DNA of 64,000 bases from Joostella atrarenae (GTDB lineage: Bacteria; Bacteroidota; Bacteroidia; Flavobacteriales; Flavobacteriaceae), in the NCBI RefSeq assembly GCF_021764745.1, contig NZ_JAETXX010000005.1, positions 62,001 to 126,000 on the forward strand, read 5' to 3'. How positions within the stretch are numbered: the stretch's first letter is position 1; every line of letters starts with the position of its first letter. This document shows positions 43,655-53,448 of the stretch, piece after piece. The translations under genes and the position numbers were made by a program. A model generated the notes under the pieces. That model made no database searches. It saw nothing but the letters and a program-made list of their open reading frames with translations, and had not been told where the DNA came from.

Positions 43655-44078
43655 ACTACAATATATATTAGAGGACAAAATTATAAAAGTGATCCCTGAT
43701 TAAAAATATTTTTCACTAAATAAATAAAAATAAAACACATTGTTATATTTATAACTTTCCTCTTGCTGGTTAAATTATAAATGGAATTATTTTTTTGTAA
43801 AATTAATAAATCTGCAATTATAACACATATTTATAGATGAAAGAATCCAATACATTGTAAAATGTATACTGTGCTTATTTTAAGTCTATTATGTTATTCT
43901 GTTCTCTCTTGTCTTTATAAGTATATAAATGTATACATTGTAAATAAGGGTTAATTGGTATGAAATAGGAGCTTAATCAGTATAAAATGTTATCATTTTT
44001 AAAAAAATAAATCTAGATTGGGTTTATTAAACTCCATTTGTTACTTTTGTTCAGCTTTAAATTATACAACGTATCGTT
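43655..44078. other. 424-base divergent promoter region between lysA and sucC
   Basis: It holds the candidate lysA -7 box (43676-43683, minus), the sucC promoter at the right end and two related dyads. TACATT/AATGTA sits at 43851-43866, and the perfect palindrome AATGTATACATT at 43928-43939. Both dyads share TACATTGTAAA. No plausible coding frame. Confidence 0.5.
44018..44049 (+). promoter_or_regulatory. Bacteroidetes-type housekeeping promoter of sucC
   Basis: TTG at 44018-44020 is followed after 21 bases by TACTTTTG (44042-44049), matching the TTG-N17-23-TAnnTTTG consensus of Flavobacteriia. The sucC ATG is 30 bases downstream. Confidence 0.75.
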
Positions 44079-45272
44079 ATGAATTTACACGAATATCAAG
44101 GAAAAGAAATATTAGCAAGTTTTGGAGTGCGCATACAGCGTGGAGTCGTAGCACAGAATCCTGAAGAGGCTGTAGCTGCTGCAAAACAATTAACTGAAGA
44201 AACCGGAACTGGATGGCACGTAATAAAAGCACAGGTTCATGCCGGTGGACGTGGAAAAGGAGGTGGAGTTAAGCTTGCTAAAAACCTTAAAGAAGTTGAA
44301 GAAATAGCTGGAAATATTATTGGAATGGACTTAGTAACTCCTCAAACAAGTAAAGAGGGGAAAAGAGTACACCAAGTTTTAGTAGCTGAAGATGTTTATT
44401 ATCCTGGAGAGAGTGAAACTTCTGAGTTTTACATGTCGGTATTGTTAGATAGAAGTAAAGGGAAGAATATGATCATGTATTCTACTGAAGGAGGAATGGA
44501 TATTGAAGAGGTAGCAGATAAAACGCCACATTTAATTTTCCATGAAGAGATTGATCCTGCTACAGGGTTATTACCTTTCCAAGCTCGTAGAATTGCTTTT
44601 AACTTAGGTTTAAGCGGAACAGCTTTTAAAGAGATGACAAAATTTGTTACTGCTTTATACAAGGCTTACGAATCTTCTGACTCTTCATTGTTTGAAATTA
44701 ACCCAGTATTGAAGACTTCTGATGATAAAATTATGGCTGTAGATGCGAAAGTATCTATAGATGATAATGCATTGTACCGTCATAAAGACTATGAGGCAAT
44801 GAGAGATCTTAGAGAAGAAGATCCAATTGAGGTAGAAGCAAAAGAAGCTGGACTTAACTTTGTAAACCTAGACGGAAATGTTGGGTGTATGGTTAACGGT
44901 GCAGGTCTTGCAATGGCAACTATGGACTTAATTAAAATGGCTGGAGGAGAACCTGCTAACTTTTTAGATGTTGGTGGTACTGCAGATGCTAAAAGAGTAG
45001 AAACTGCTTTTAGAATCATTTTAAAAGATCCTAATGTAAAAGCTATCTTAGTAAATATCTTTGGAGGTATTGTACGTTGTGATCGTGTTGCTCAAGGTAT
45101 TGTTGATGCATATAAAAACATGGGAGACGCAATTCAAGTGCCAATCATTGTACGTTTACAAGGAACAAATGCAGAGATCGCTAAAGAATTAATTGATAAT
45201 TCTGGTCTTGCTGTAGAATCAGCTATCGAGTTTAAAGAAGCTGCAGATAAAGTACAAGCTGTTTTATCGTAA
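44079..45272 (+). CDS. sucC: Succinyl-CoA ligase (ADP-forming), beta subunit
   Basis: A 397-residue ATP-grasp enzyme of the TCA cycle, cytoplasmic. It begins [17 protein letters not shown], has the ATP-binding [16 protein letters not shown], Mg/ADP contacts in FEINPVL, and GGTADAKRV and [13 protein letters not shown] in the CoA ligase domain. The alpha subunit gene sucD does not follow, so the two subunits are encoded apart, as is common in Flavobacteriia. A terminator directly follows. Confidence 0.96.
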   Translation: MNLHEYQGKEILASFGVRIQRGVVAQNPEEAVAAAKQLTEETGTGWHVIKAQVHAGGRGKGGGVKLAKNLKEVEEIAGNIIGMDLVTPQTSKEGKRVHQVLVAEDVYYPGESETSEFYMSVLLDRSKGKNMIMYSTEGGMDIEEVADKTPHLIFHEEIDPATGLLPFQARRIAFNLGLSGTAFKEMTKFVTALYKAYESSDSSLFEINPVLKTSDDKIMAVDAKVSIDDNALYRHKDYEAMRDLREEDPIEVEAKEAGLNFVNLDGNVGCMVNGAGLAMATMDLIKMAGGEPANFLDVGGTADAKRVETAFRIILKDPNVKAILVNIFGGIVRCDRVAQGIVDAYKNMGDAIQVPIIVRLQGTNAEIAKELIDNSGLAVESAIEFKEAADKVQAVLS

Positions 45273-45295
45273 GGTTTTTAAAATATATATAACGC

Positions 45296-45330
45296 TAAGC
45301 CTTGACATTGTCGGGGCTTTTTGTTTTTAA
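45296..45330 (+). terminator. Intrinsic terminator after sucC
   Basis: AGCCTTGAC pairs with GTCGGGGCT (two G-T wobbles) around a three-base loop, followed by TTTTGTTTTT. Confidence 0.8.
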
Positions 45331-45681
45331 ATTGTAAAGCTAGTTTCGTTTTCTTTTCATCTGTTAAGCGAACGTTATCCAGAAACTCATTTCATGTCAA
45401 AATATGGGTCTGTTAATTTAAACGACTTATTTTTGCTTTTATAGTAAGTATTACACAATTTTTTTTCATCCTATTTATATAATTTGCTGAAGTATTGAAA
45501 GCTTCATTTTAATAATATTTTCTTATCTTTTTATAGAAATCTCTCTAGACCTTGTTTTTATTACTACTGACGTATTTAATGCATATGTCTATTTATAAAT
45601 CTTCATTATTACCACAATGTTACCTTATTTAAGAGTTAGTTAACTATCTATTTTATAGTGTTTTATATTGTTTTCTCGTTG

Positions 45682-45689
45682 TACTTTTG
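45682..45689 (+). promoter_or_regulatory. Candidate -7 box of small exported protein gene
   Basis: TACTTTTG matches TAnnTTTG exactly, 27 bases before the ATG at 45717. A good -33 TTG is not evident at the preferred spacing. Confidence 0.5.
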
Positions 45690-45716
45690 ACATGTAATCA
45701 AAAAACAAAAAGCATT

Positions 45717-46055
45717 ATGAGAAATTTCAAATTAGCATTAATTCTAGCATTACTAGCAGTATCGAATATTGTTATGGCTAGCAACAACGATCCGAAACCA
45801 ACAAACAGCGAAGTTTCTAAACAACTATCTCTAATATTAGGAACTCCATCCTTTAGAGTTTCTGATAATGATATGTTGGCAAAAGTTCATTTTATGGTGA
45901 ATAAAAAAAGTGAGCTAATTGTACTCACTGTAACTGCAGAAAATGAAATGGTAGAAGATTATATTAAAAGTAGAATGAACTACAAGAAGATTAATAATTC
46001 TTCTCTTAAAGCTGGTGAAGAGTATCTAATAGATGTAAGAATTGTTGCAAAATAG
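45717..46055 (+). CDS. Small exported protein, unknown function
   Basis: A 112-residue protein with signal peptide MRNFKLALILALLAVSNIVMA. Its mature domain of about 90 residues has a mixed alpha/beta pattern (KVHFMVNKKSELIVLTVTAENEMVEDYIKSRMNYKKI). It resembles a TonB-C-like or periplasmic small domain found in many Bacteroidota, but no function is assignable. The longer frame starts at a TTG inside the promoter box and is rejected. Confidence 0.75.
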   Translation: MRNFKLALILALLAVSNIVMASNNDPKPTNSEVSKQLSLILGTPSFRVSDNDMLAKVHFMVNKKSELIVLTVTAENEMVEDYIKSRMNYKKINNSSLKAGEEYLIDVRIVAK

Positions 46056-46077
46056 TCCATTATCTTCTTCACATATG

Positions 46078-46116
46078 TAAAAAAGCTTCCGAGAAATCGG
46101 AAGCTTTTCTTTTTAT
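46078..46116. terminator. Bidirectional intrinsic terminator
   Basis: A perfect 12-base stem (AAAAGCTTCCGA with TCGGAAGCTTTT) and a GAAA tetraloop, followed by a T-rich run. Lies between converging genes. Confidence 0.92.
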
Positions 46117-46138
46117 CAATAGGTCAAGCCTTTGGATA

Positions 46139-46324
46139 TTATAGCTTTTTAAACTCTCTTTCGATATCCTCTCTTGTTTTTCCGGTTTTTTCTTGAATGC
46201 GACCTAGCATTTCATCAAATTTACCTTCAACATAAGTTAGGTCATCATCTGTGAGTTCACCGTATTGTTGTTTAACTTTACCTTTTATTTGATTCCATTT
46301 TCCTTTTAACTCTTGATTGTTCAT
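46139..46324 (-). CDS. CsbD-family stress protein
   Basis: A 61-residue hydrophilic protein with the CsbD pattern: ELKGKWNQIKGKVKQQYGELTDDDLTYVEGKFDEMLGRIQEKTGKTREDIEREF. CsbD proteins are general-stress-induced, highly soluble and of unknown mechanism. It is monocistronic between a terminator and a 140-base gap. Length is normal for the family. Confidence 0.93.
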   Translation of the reverse strand: MNNQELKGKWNQIKGKVKQQYGELTDDDLTYVEGKFDEMLGRIQEKTGKTREDIEREFKKL

Positions 46325-46467
46325 AATATTAATATTTTTAATTAATAATTAGTACATTAAAGTTCTGACTATTAACAGGAATAATATCACAAAGAGATGG
46401 TAATTTTGTCTTAAAGAATGTTATTTTTTATGGATGATTAATTCATTATACCTAATGAATGTCCAAA

Positions 46468-47154
46468 TTATAGATGAAGACCGCATTCAGTTTTAGGACT
46501 ATTGTTCCAACGTCCGCTTCTATCATCTCCAGGAACTGTACAATGTTTACATCCAATCGAATTATATCCCTTTGATACTAATGGATGGAATGGAAGTGTG
46601 TGTTCCTTAATGTATAGATCTCTTTCTTGTTTACTAATATCTAACAGTGGGTAGAATTTCAATATTTCACCTCTCATTTCAAAAATATCCAGCGTAGACC
46701 TGTGGTCGCTTTGCCATTCCATCAATCCGGAAACCCATACATTGTATTTCTTTTTTATAAGATCTAGTGGTTTAACTTTATTAATACTACAACAGAACTC
46801 AGGGTTTTTCTTATAGGTTTCATCACGTACTGTAAATTCATACTCTTCTTGCAATGCACTTATAGAAGAAACATTGAGATCATATAGCTTCGTTAGTTTT
46901 TCCTTATAAGCTAATGTTTCTGGAAAATGATATCCAGTGTCAATAAAATAAACTCGTTGATCTTTATTCACTTCGGAAAAAAGATGTAATAAAAAAGCTG
47001 AAGTGGCAGCAAATGAACTTGTAAGCATTACTTCCTCTTCGGAAAAATCGTTATACAATTCAGCTACTCGCTCATGTATATTAAGAGGTTTATATTTTTT
47101 ATTTAAAGACTGAATCTCATTTTCAGTATACACTCTTTTTTCTGTTGAAATCAT
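46468..47154 (-). CDS. cysH: Phosphoadenylyl/adenylyl-sulfate reductase
   Basis: A 228-residue enzyme of assimilatory sulfate reduction. The catalytic Cys224 is in the C-terminal ECGLHL. Two cysteine pairs (Cys121-Cys122 and Cys202/Cys205 in GCKHC) indicate a [4Fe-4S] cluster, the APS-type form. It reduces activated sulfate to sulfite with thioredoxin. The usual neighbours (cysD, cysN, cysI, cobA) are not in this window, so its operon is split or the gene is isolated. Confidence 0.94.
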   Translation of the reverse strand: MISTEKRVYTENEIQSLNKKYKPLNIHERVAELYNDFSEEEVMLTSSFAATSAFLLHLFSEVNKDQRVYFIDTGYHFPETLAYKEKLTKLYDLNVSSISALQEEYEFTVRDETYKKNPEFCCSINKVKPLDLIKKKYNVWVSGLMEWQSDHRSTLDIFEMRGEILKFYPLLDISKQERDLYIKEHTLPFHPLVSKGYNSIGCKHCTVPGDDRSGRWNNSPKTECGLHL

Positions 47155-47327
47155 AAAAGTCTATTTATTCGATAGAGTATTGCTTTTAATGGCGCAATAT
47201 ACTTATTTTAATCGTTTTTCACTTCATATTATGTTGTTTCTCATCGAAAATTAAGATTATTTTAATTATTCAATTAGAATAATTACTATTTTAGGGTTAT
47301 ATATCAACTCAATATCGTCCCAACAAA

Positions 47328-47732
47328 ATGAGTGAGAAAGAACAAAAACTTAGCCTGCTTTCCGAAATGATAGCTTTAGTTGAAGCAGATCATTTGGTCA
47401 CCGAAAGAGAGTATAATTTTATTTATACTATAGCAAAACATATGGATGTAGAAAAAGAGGAGTTAGATGCTTTGTTTGTTAGTAATAAGGCAAAATACAT
47501 TCCGCCATCTCCAGAATCTGAAAGAATTCTTCAGTTTCATCGTTTGGTTTTATTAATGAATATCGATAAGGAAAAGCATCCAAATGAAATTCAACGTTTA
47601 AAAGAATTTGGAGTTCGAATGGGTTTAAGTCCCTTCGCGATAGATCGCGTATTACAAATAGTAGATAATTATCCTAATGGAATAGTTCCGCCAGATGTAT
47701 TAATCTCCATTTTTAAAACATATTATAATTAG
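47328..47732 (+). CDS. TerB-like small alpha-helical protein
   Basis: A 134-residue helical protein whose N-terminal pattern resembles the TerB/tellurite-resistance-like fold (SLLSEMIALVEADHLVTEREYNFIYTIAKHMDVEKEEL). Such proteins are common in Bacteroidota with no known role. It ends by overlapping the stop of the converging DUF2254 gene by four bases. Confidence 0.65.
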   Translation: MSEKEQKLSLLSEMIALVEADHLVTEREYNFIYTIAKHMDVEKEELDALFVSNKAKYIPPSPESERILQFHRLVLLMNIDKEKHPNEIQRLKEFGVRMGLSPFAIDRVLQIVDNYPNGIVPPDVLISIFKTYYN

Positions 47733-49027
47733 GCTTCCTTTATATCTATATTAAAGAAATCCAAATGCTTGCTTAATGTTTCTTTATCTCTGTTGTTGGT
47801 TAGGTTATTATTAGCCTCGTCAACAAGAGTTCTAACTTCATTAAGGATAGATTTTTTATAGTTTTCATCTGCACATTCTTGGAAGTGTAAAAACCTAAAC
47901 ATAACCATAAGTTTCTGAATAATTATAATATCATGTTTACAATATAATCTTATAGAAGCCATTACATTGTAAAGTAACTCCTCAAAGCTTATCGAAGCTT
48001 GATAAATAAGAAGTTTTTTACCTTTAGAATGGATGCTTGTATCTTCTTTTTTCATTCTTATAGCAAAAAGCTCCGTCAGATAATCAATTGCATTTAGTGC
48101 AGTTCCGGGGTCGTTTATACCTGGAGACATTGCTTTCACTGTAATTTCTGTAATTTGTTTGAAAGCTAATACATAATTGTTTTCTATTAGTTCTCCCTTA
48201 GCGAAGATAAAAGTGCTCAAGATATCTTTTACGGTTTCTTCGTCTAGTTCTTTTTCAGTAGAAAATAATGGAACTCCATGTAGTACAAAATTTCCTTTAG
48301 CAACCAATATTTTAAATTTAGTATCTTTTTCTTCGGCAATGCCTAATAAAGCATCCATTGCTATATTTTGAAAATATCCAGATCTATTTGAGTTGTAAGA
48401 ATGCCATTCTGTAGTGTCTGGAAATTTATCCTTATACGTTTTTTGGTCGTTTACAATAGCTAGCAGTCGATTTTTAGAAGTTCTAAAAATTCCTTCCAAA
48501 ATATTATTTATCTGTATGGATTGTGAGATTGAATGAATAAAGTAAACAAATGCAGCGAGACAGAAAACGGTAAGAATAATGCTTATTAAAACGGAGAAAC
48601 CGGGTATTTTATCTTTGTCTGCAGTTGGTTCTATAGAAACCAATATAAATATGCAATACAATAAAGTTGCTAAGTAAGTTCCTAATACTAATTGATGTTT
48701 TCTATTAGAAATAAGACCTGGTAAAATTCTTGGCGAAAAATTATTGGAGGCCTGATTCAATAATACCATTACCATGGAGAAGCTAAAAACCATCAAAGAA
48801 ATAAGTCCGCCTATAAATACACTTAATAGAGACCTTGCTGTTTCTTCGTTGTCTAAAACTAGCATAGGTAGGTTTTCTCTTAAGTATTTTGAAACTCCTA
48901 AACTCTCTAAATATATCATGGTGAAAGCAAATAAGCATCCAACAATTGCGATTAGCGTAGGGTAGAAGGCAATCTGACTTTCTATGGTGTCTAGAAAAGT
49001 TTTGAGTTTTCTGAATAGTAACTTCAT
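47729..49027 (-). CDS. DUF2254 family membrane protein
   Basis: A 432-residue protein with four membrane helices in the first 180 residues (including VFIGGLISLMVFSFSMVMVLLNQASNNFSPRILPGLISN, the family's core) and a C-terminal cytoplasmic domain containing ITVKAMSPGINDPGTALNAID. Function unknown; this arrangement matches the DUF2254 family closely. Located between converging and divergent genes, it appears monocistronic. Confidence 0.9.
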   Translation of the reverse strand: MKLLFRKLKTFLDTIESQIAFYPTLIAIVGCLFAFTMIYLESLGVSKYLRENLPMLVLDNEETARSLLSVFIGGLISLMVFSFSMVMVLLNQASNNFSPRILPGLISNRKHQLVLGTYLATLLYCIFILVSIEPTADKDKIPGFSVLISIILTVFCLAAFVYFIHSISQSIQINNILEGIFRTSKNRLLAIVNDQKTYKDKFPDTTEWHSYNSNRSGYFQNIAMDALLGIAEEKDTKFKILVAKGNFVLHGVPLFSTEKELDEETVKDILSTFIFAKGELIENNYVLAFKQITEITVKAMSPGINDPGTALNAIDYLTELFAIRMKKEDTSIHSKGKKLLIYQASISFEELLYNVMASIRLYCKHDIIIIQKLMVMFRFLHFQECADENYKKSILNEVRTLVDEANNNLTNNRDKETLSKHLDFFNIDIKEA

Positions 49028-49242
49028 TAAGGCTTGTTTTTCTATTTTAAAAATAAAGTATTCGCTTTAATTGACAGTTCTTTTTTTAAATATTGAAGCA
49101 AAATAAGTAAAACAAGACAAAAAGTCATTGTTTAAATGTTGAATAATGACTTTTTGTCATTTAAATATAATTGGAATTGATTTTGTTCTAAGGCTAGCAA
49201 CGATTATTAAAATTAAAAGTTTAATTAAAAAAATATATAATT

Positions 49243-49674
49243 ATGAGCTTAGTAAAAAGAAACAATGTAGTTTATCCATCATTTTTTGATGAAGTATTTA
49301 ATCCTGATTGGTTCGGGGGAATTGAAAATAAAAAGTCATTTGTACCTCCTGTAAATATTAAAGAAAATGATAACGGATTTTCTTTAGAATTAGCAGTTCC
49401 AGGGATGAAAAAAGACGATTTTAAAGTAGAGATAGATAAAAATGTATTAACTGTTTCTGCTGAAGTAAAAAATGAAAAAGAGGCTTCTAAGGAAAATGAA
49501 GTTTATAGTAGAAAAGAATTTAGCTTCTCTTCATTTAAAAGAGTATTTACATTACCAGATACTGTAAACAGTGACGAGATAAATGCTACTTATGAAGCAG
49601 GAGTGTTGACCTTAGCGTTACCTAAAAAAGAAGAAGCCTTACCAAAACCAAAAAGGCTTATCGATATCGCATAA
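49243..49674 (+). CDS. Small heat shock protein (Hsp20/alpha-crystallin)
   Basis: A 143-residue chaperone with the alpha-crystallin domain over about residues 30-130 (VNIKENDNGFSLELAVPGMKKDDFKVEID, with the conserved ATYEAGVLTLALPK ending). It binds unfolding proteins without ATP. No CIRCE or SigmaH-like element is apparent upstream. It has a strong downstream terminator. Confidence 0.95.
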   Translation: MSLVKRNNVVYPSFFDEVFNPDWFGGIENKKSFVPPVNIKENDNGFSLELAVPGMKKDDFKVEIDKNVLTVSAEVKNEKEASKENEVYSRKEFSFSSFKRVFTLPDTVNSDEINATYEAGVLTLALPKKEEALPKPKRLIDIA

Positions 49675-49719
49675 TACATATTGATAGTTTTTTCATAATG
49701 TTTAAGTTGGTTAGTTAGT

Positions 49720-49756
49720 TAAAAGCGCCTCGATTTTATCGAGGCGCTTTTTTGTT
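49720..49756. terminator. Bidirectional intrinsic terminator
   Basis: A perfect 12-base stem (AAAGCGCCTCGA with TCGAGGCGCTTT) and a five-base loop, followed by TTTTG. Lies between hsp20 and the converging barstar-like gene. Confidence 0.93.
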
Positions 49757-49781
49757 TAGACATAGAGAAGTAAATAAAAAA

Positions 49782-50174
49782 TTACTTTTCTATCAAATGT
49801 ATTCTTGATTGATTTACAATAATTTCCATTAGGATTTCAAAATAGGTTTTACCAAAACCTTGTTCTAATTCTGTTATCTTTTCTTGAATGAAATCGGTAT
49901 TGTAAATAGTGGGCTCTTTTAGTTTATTTTTATAAAATTCTAGCGTAGTTTCTATACCTAAATCAGATTTGTTTTTACTGATGTTTTTCCAAATCAAATC
50001 AATATCTTCATCAGAGCTTAGAGACCCAAAACCACCATATAGTAAATCGTTAAAAGCATCGAGGCTTTCCGAAATTTCCCAATCTTCGGAACTCATAAAC
50101 AACCGATTTATTTCTTTGTAAAAAGATTTAATATCATGAATGTTATCTCCTTGTATCGTAAATTGCTTTGACAT
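49782..50174 (-). CDS. Barstar-like (ribonuclease inhibitor family) protein
   Basis: A 130-residue protein. The centre reads SEDWEISESLDAFNDLLYGGFG, matching the barstar-family helix that holds the inhibitory Asp residues (SLDALYDCL-like). No barnase-type ribonuclease gene is adjacent, so an inhibitor role is unproven. It starts eight bases after uvrB ends on the same strand and may be co-transcribed. Confidence 0.6.
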   Translation of the reverse strand: MSKQFTIQGDNIHDIKSFYKEINRLFMSSEDWEISESLDAFNDLLYGGFGSLSSDEDIDLIWKNISKNKSDLGIETTLEFYKNKLKEPTIYNTDFIQEKITELEQGFGKTYFEILMEIIVNQSRIHLIEK

Positions 50175-50182
50175 TTTTATTC

Positions 50183-52174
50183 TTAAACCCTTTCTTGTAA
50201 ACTTTTTATTTCATCACGCAACTTTGCAGCTTCCATGAAATCTAGCTCTTTGGCTGCCTTTTCCATGGATTTACGTTTTTCGCGAATTATTTTTTCAATT
50301 TTCTCTTTCGGTAAGTAATCCAATTCAGGTTCTGCAGCTTGTTTAGCAGCTTCCTTTTCTAATTGATAAGTAGAAACAGAATTTTTACCCAAAGCACTAT
50401 CGAGGCTTTTATTCAGAGCGGTAGGCGTAAGATTGTGTTTGGTGTTATAATTTATTTGCTTTTCACGTCTGTAATTGGTCTCATCAATCGTTTTTTGCAT
50501 GCTAGCTGTGATTTTATCACCATACATTATAGCACGACCGTTAAGATTACGAGCAGCACGTCCAACGGTTTGCGTTAAAGCACGATTACTTCTTAAAAAA
50601 CCTTCTTTATCAGCATCTAAAATAGCTACTAAAGATACTTCAGGTAAATCGAGTCCTTCTCTTAAAAGGTTGACACCAATTAGAACATCAAAGATTCCTT
50701 TTCTTAAATCCTGCATAATTTCTACTCGTTCCAATGTATCGACATCACTATGTATGTATCGACAACGAACTTGAATACGACTTAAGTATTTAGTGAGTTC
50801 TTCTGCCATTCTTTTGGTAAGTGTTGTAACCAAAACACGTTCGTCTTTTTCTACTCGGAGATGAATCTCTTCAATTAAATCATCAATTTGATTTTCACTT
50901 GGGCGTACTTCAATAATAGGGTCTAAAAGCCCAGTTGGTCTTATAACTTGTTCTACATAAACGCCATTACTCAGTTGTAATTCATAATCCGCAGGGGTTG
51001 CACTTACATATAAAACCTGATTTTGAAGGGCTTCAAATTCTTCAAATTTTAATGGTCTGTTATCCATTGCAGCAGGCAGCCTAAATCCATACTCTACTAA
51101 ATTCTCTTTTCTACTTCTGTCTCCTCCATACATAGCATGTACTTGTGGAATGGTAACATGACTTTCATCTATAACCATTAAATAATCATCTGGGAAATAA
51201 TCTAGTAAACAGAAAGGTCTAGTTCCTGGTTGCCTTCCATCAAGATAACGAGAGTAATTTTCAATACCACTACAATATCCTAATTCGCGAATCATTTCTA
51301 AATCAAAATTAGTACGCTCTTCCAAACGTTTTGCCTCTAAAGGTTTTCCAACTTCTCTAAAATAATCTACTTGCTTTACCATGTCATCTTGAATTTGATG
51401 AATGGCATTTTGTAACACATCGGGGGAGGTTACAAACATATTGGCAGGATAGATATTTAAACGATCATATTTTTCTAATACTTTATTTGTGTTAGGATCA
51501 AAAGCTTCAATTTCTTCAATTTCATCCCCAAAAAAGTGAATTCTAAATGCATCATCAGCATAGCTAGGAAAAACATCAACAACATCTCCTTTTACTCGAA
51601 AACTACCATGTGTAAATTCTGCAGTAGTACGAGCGTATAAGCTCTGTACCAATCTATGTAAAAGCTTAGTCCGAGAAATCACTTGGTCTTTTTCAATAGA
51701 AATTACATTCTTCTGAAACTCCACAGGATTACCAATACCATACAAACAGGAAACAGAAGCAACCACCAGCACATCTCTTCGACCAGAAAGTAATGAAGAA
51801 GTAGCGCTTAATCGGAGCTTCTCGATTTCATCATTAATAGAAAGGTCTTTTTCAATATAGGTTCCAGTAACAGGAATGTACGCTTCAGGCTGATAATAAT
51901 CGTAATAAGAAACAAAGTATTCTACTGCATTATCAGGGAAAAATTGTTTGAATTCCGAATATAATTGAGCAGCTAAAGTTTTATTATGAGCTAAAACTAA
52001 AGTTGGCTTCTGAACCGTTTCAATAACATTGGCAACGGTAAAAGTTTTACCCGAACCTGTAACTCCCAGAAGTGTTTGGTACTTCTCGTTAGTGTCTATT
52101 CCAGATACCAATTCTTTAATAGCATTGGGTTGATCACCTGTAGGTTTATAGTCTGATTTTATGTTGAATCGCAT
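50183..52174 (-). CDS. uvrB: Excinuclease ABC subunit B
   Basis: A 663-residue helicase-like DNA repair protein. Walker A GVTGSGKT is near residue 40, the YDYYQPEAYIP beta-hairpin is present, and the DESH box lies in MVIDESHVTIPQ. Helicase motif VI appears in QTVGRAARN, and a UVR coiled-coil domain at the C-terminus (EAAKLRDEIKSLQERV) binds UvrC. It verifies DNA damage after loading by UvrA. All domains are intact. Confidence 0.97.
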   Translation of the reverse strand: MRFNIKSDYKPTGDQPNAIKELVSGIDTNEKYQTLLGVTGSGKTFTVANVIETVQKPTLVLAHNKTLAAQLYSEFKQFFPDNAVEYFVSYYDYYQPEAYIPVTGTYIEKDLSINDEIEKLRLSATSSLLSGRRDVLVVASVSCLYGIGNPVEFQKNVISIEKDQVISRTKLLHRLVQSLYARTTAEFTHGSFRVKGDVVDVFPSYADDAFRIHFFGDEIEEIEAFDPNTNKVLEKYDRLNIYPANMFVTSPDVLQNAIHQIQDDMVKQVDYFREVGKPLEAKRLEERTNFDLEMIRELGYCSGIENYSRYLDGRQPGTRPFCLLDYFPDDYLMVIDESHVTIPQVHAMYGGDRSRKENLVEYGFRLPAAMDNRPLKFEEFEALQNQVLYVSATPADYELQLSNGVYVEQVIRPTGLLDPIIEVRPSENQIDDLIEEIHLRVEKDERVLVTTLTKRMAEELTKYLSRIQVRCRYIHSDVDTLERVEIMQDLRKGIFDVLIGVNLLREGLDLPEVSLVAILDADKEGFLRSNRALTQTVGRAARNLNGRAIMYGDKITASMQKTIDETNYRREKQINYNTKHNLTPTALNKSLDSALGKNSVSTYQLEKEAAKQAAEPELDYLPKEKIEKIIREKRKSMEKAAKELDFMEAAKLRDEIKSLQERV

Positions 52175-52306
52175 CTTACAAATTTAACAAACATTACTAT
52201 AGAAAGTTGTTTATGTTATGTGAAAGTTTTTTTAATATACATTCTCCCTTTTTACTATTGTTATTTCGTAAATTAGAGGAATTAGAACAGTAAATCACAA
52301 GGGGTT

Positions 52307-52603
52307 ATGACTATTATAGATGTAAAACGAAAATTGGACAGTAGTAAGAGTCCAGTTGCGCAATCGCTTCATCAAAATACACATTTTAAAGTGTTGGTTT
52401 TGGGGTTTAAGAAGGATATGGTTTTAAAAGAACATAAAGCGCATAGAATTTCAAAGTTAACAGTTTTAGAAGGAGCTGTAAAGTATGTCGAGGAGGGAAG
52501 AACGATTATACTAAATCAATATGAGGAGTTTGATATTCCAGTTGAAGTTACACATTCTGTAGTTGCAATAGAGGATAGTTTGTGCTTACTTTCTCAAGAA
52601 TAA
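52307..52603 (+). CDS. Small cupin-like protein
   Basis: A 98-residue protein with a cupin beta-barrel pattern (VLVLGFKKDMVLKEHKAHRISKLTVLEGAVKYVEEGRTIILNQYEEFDIP). The metal-binding residues are only partly kept (EHK...H, then IPVEVTHSV). Function unknown. It lies between uvrB and alkB with its own start on the plus strand. Confidence 0.72.
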   Translation: MTIIDVKRKLDSSKSPVAQSLHQNTHFKVLVLGFKKDMVLKEHKAHRISKLTVLEGAVKYVEEGRTIILNQYEEFDIPVEVTHSVVAIEDSLCLLSQE

Positions 52604-52674
52604 TACAGTTTACAAAACACATTTTTTAGTTGGAATAGCTTTTAACTATTCGTCTTTTTGTATATATTATCCCA

Positions 52675-53289
52675 ATGGACTTATTTAATTTAGCACCCCA
52701 AAGTGAACGCAATCTTTTACCTAATGATGGGGAAGTTTTTTATTACGGGACTTTGTTTAGTAGGAAAGAAGCAAATGCTTATTATGAGCAGCTGTTAGAG
52801 GAGATCCAATGGAGAAATGATGAGGCTATTATTTTTGGTAAACTTATTGTTACAAAGCGAAAAGTGGCATGGTATGGAGATAAACCCTTTGATTATACCT
52901 ATTCAAAAACTACAAAATCTGCCCTTCCTTGGACGGAAACATTATTAGAACTCAAGGAAAAAGTTGAGGCAACCACTGGAGAAACATTTAACTCTTGTTT
53001 ATTAAACCTATATCATGATGGGAGTGAGGGTATGGCTTGGCATAGCGATGGAGAGACAGCTCTTAAAAAAAATGGATCTATTGGATCATTAAGCTTTGGT
53101 GCTGAGCGTAAGTTTTCTTTTAAACATAAAAGCAGCAAGGAGAAAATCGATGTTTTCTTAGAAAATGGGAGTTTGTTAGAAATGAAAGGAACTACACAAA
53201 CATATTGGCTACATCGGCTTCCTCCTACAAAACTAAAAATGAAACCAAGAGTGAATCTAACCTTTAGAACGATAGATGAAAAAGAATGA
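52675..53289 (+). CDS. AlkB-like Fe(II)/2-oxoglutarate-dependent dioxygenase
   Basis: A 204-residue DNA/RNA demethylase-like enzyme. The iron-binding HxD appears in MAWHSDGE and the distal His is likely in YWLHRLPP. The 2-oxoglutarate-binding Arg and substrate Arg sit in RVNLTFR. It belongs to the bacterial AlkB-like 2OG-FeII_Oxy_2 group that repairs alkylated bases. An AlkB gene near uvrB is plausible in a repair context but is likely an independent transcript. Confidence 0.9.
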   Translation: MDLFNLAPQSERNLLPNDGEVFYYGTLFSRKEANAYYEQLLEEIQWRNDEAIIFGKLIVTKRKVAWYGDKPFDYTYSKTTKSALPWTETLLELKEKVEATTGETFNSCLLNLYHDGSEGMAWHSDGETALKKNGSIGSLSFGAERKFSFKHKSSKEKIDVFLENGSLLEMKGTTQTYWLHRLPPTKLKMKPRVNLTFRTIDEKE

Positions 53290-53448
53290 TGTATGTTTTT
53301 CGTTCAAAATATAGGGTGTTTTTTATAAGTTGGTTTAAAGAATGTAATAGAAGTGAGAATTTTCAATTTTCGTTTATAACTTTCATTTGGAATACTTTTT
53401 ACTTCACTAACAAAATGTATATTTGCGGCCACCTAAAACGATTGCGTA

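Larger units (their letters stand above)
45273..45716. other. 444-base intergenic region
   Basis: It contains the sucC terminator near its left end and a TACTTTTG -7 box (45682-45689) near the right end, for the small exported protein. A micro-ORF (ATG at 45394, 16 codons) has no support. Nothing else is recognised between 45330 and 45660. Confidence 0.5.

Noticed and set aside
45394-45444. 16-codon ORF in the gap after sucC
   Set aside because: No promoter, no signal sequence or recognisable pattern; likely chance.
49782-50174. Barstar-like gene as part of a toxin-antitoxin or polymorphic toxin system
   Set aside because: No ribonuclease, toxin or delivery gene is adjacent; neighbours are uvrB and hsp20, so only the family resemblance is reported.
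52651-52656. CGTCTT just upstream of the AlkB-like gene as another ECF -10 element
   Set aside because: The position 16-17 bases upstream reads GTTGGA or AGTTGG, not TGnAAC.
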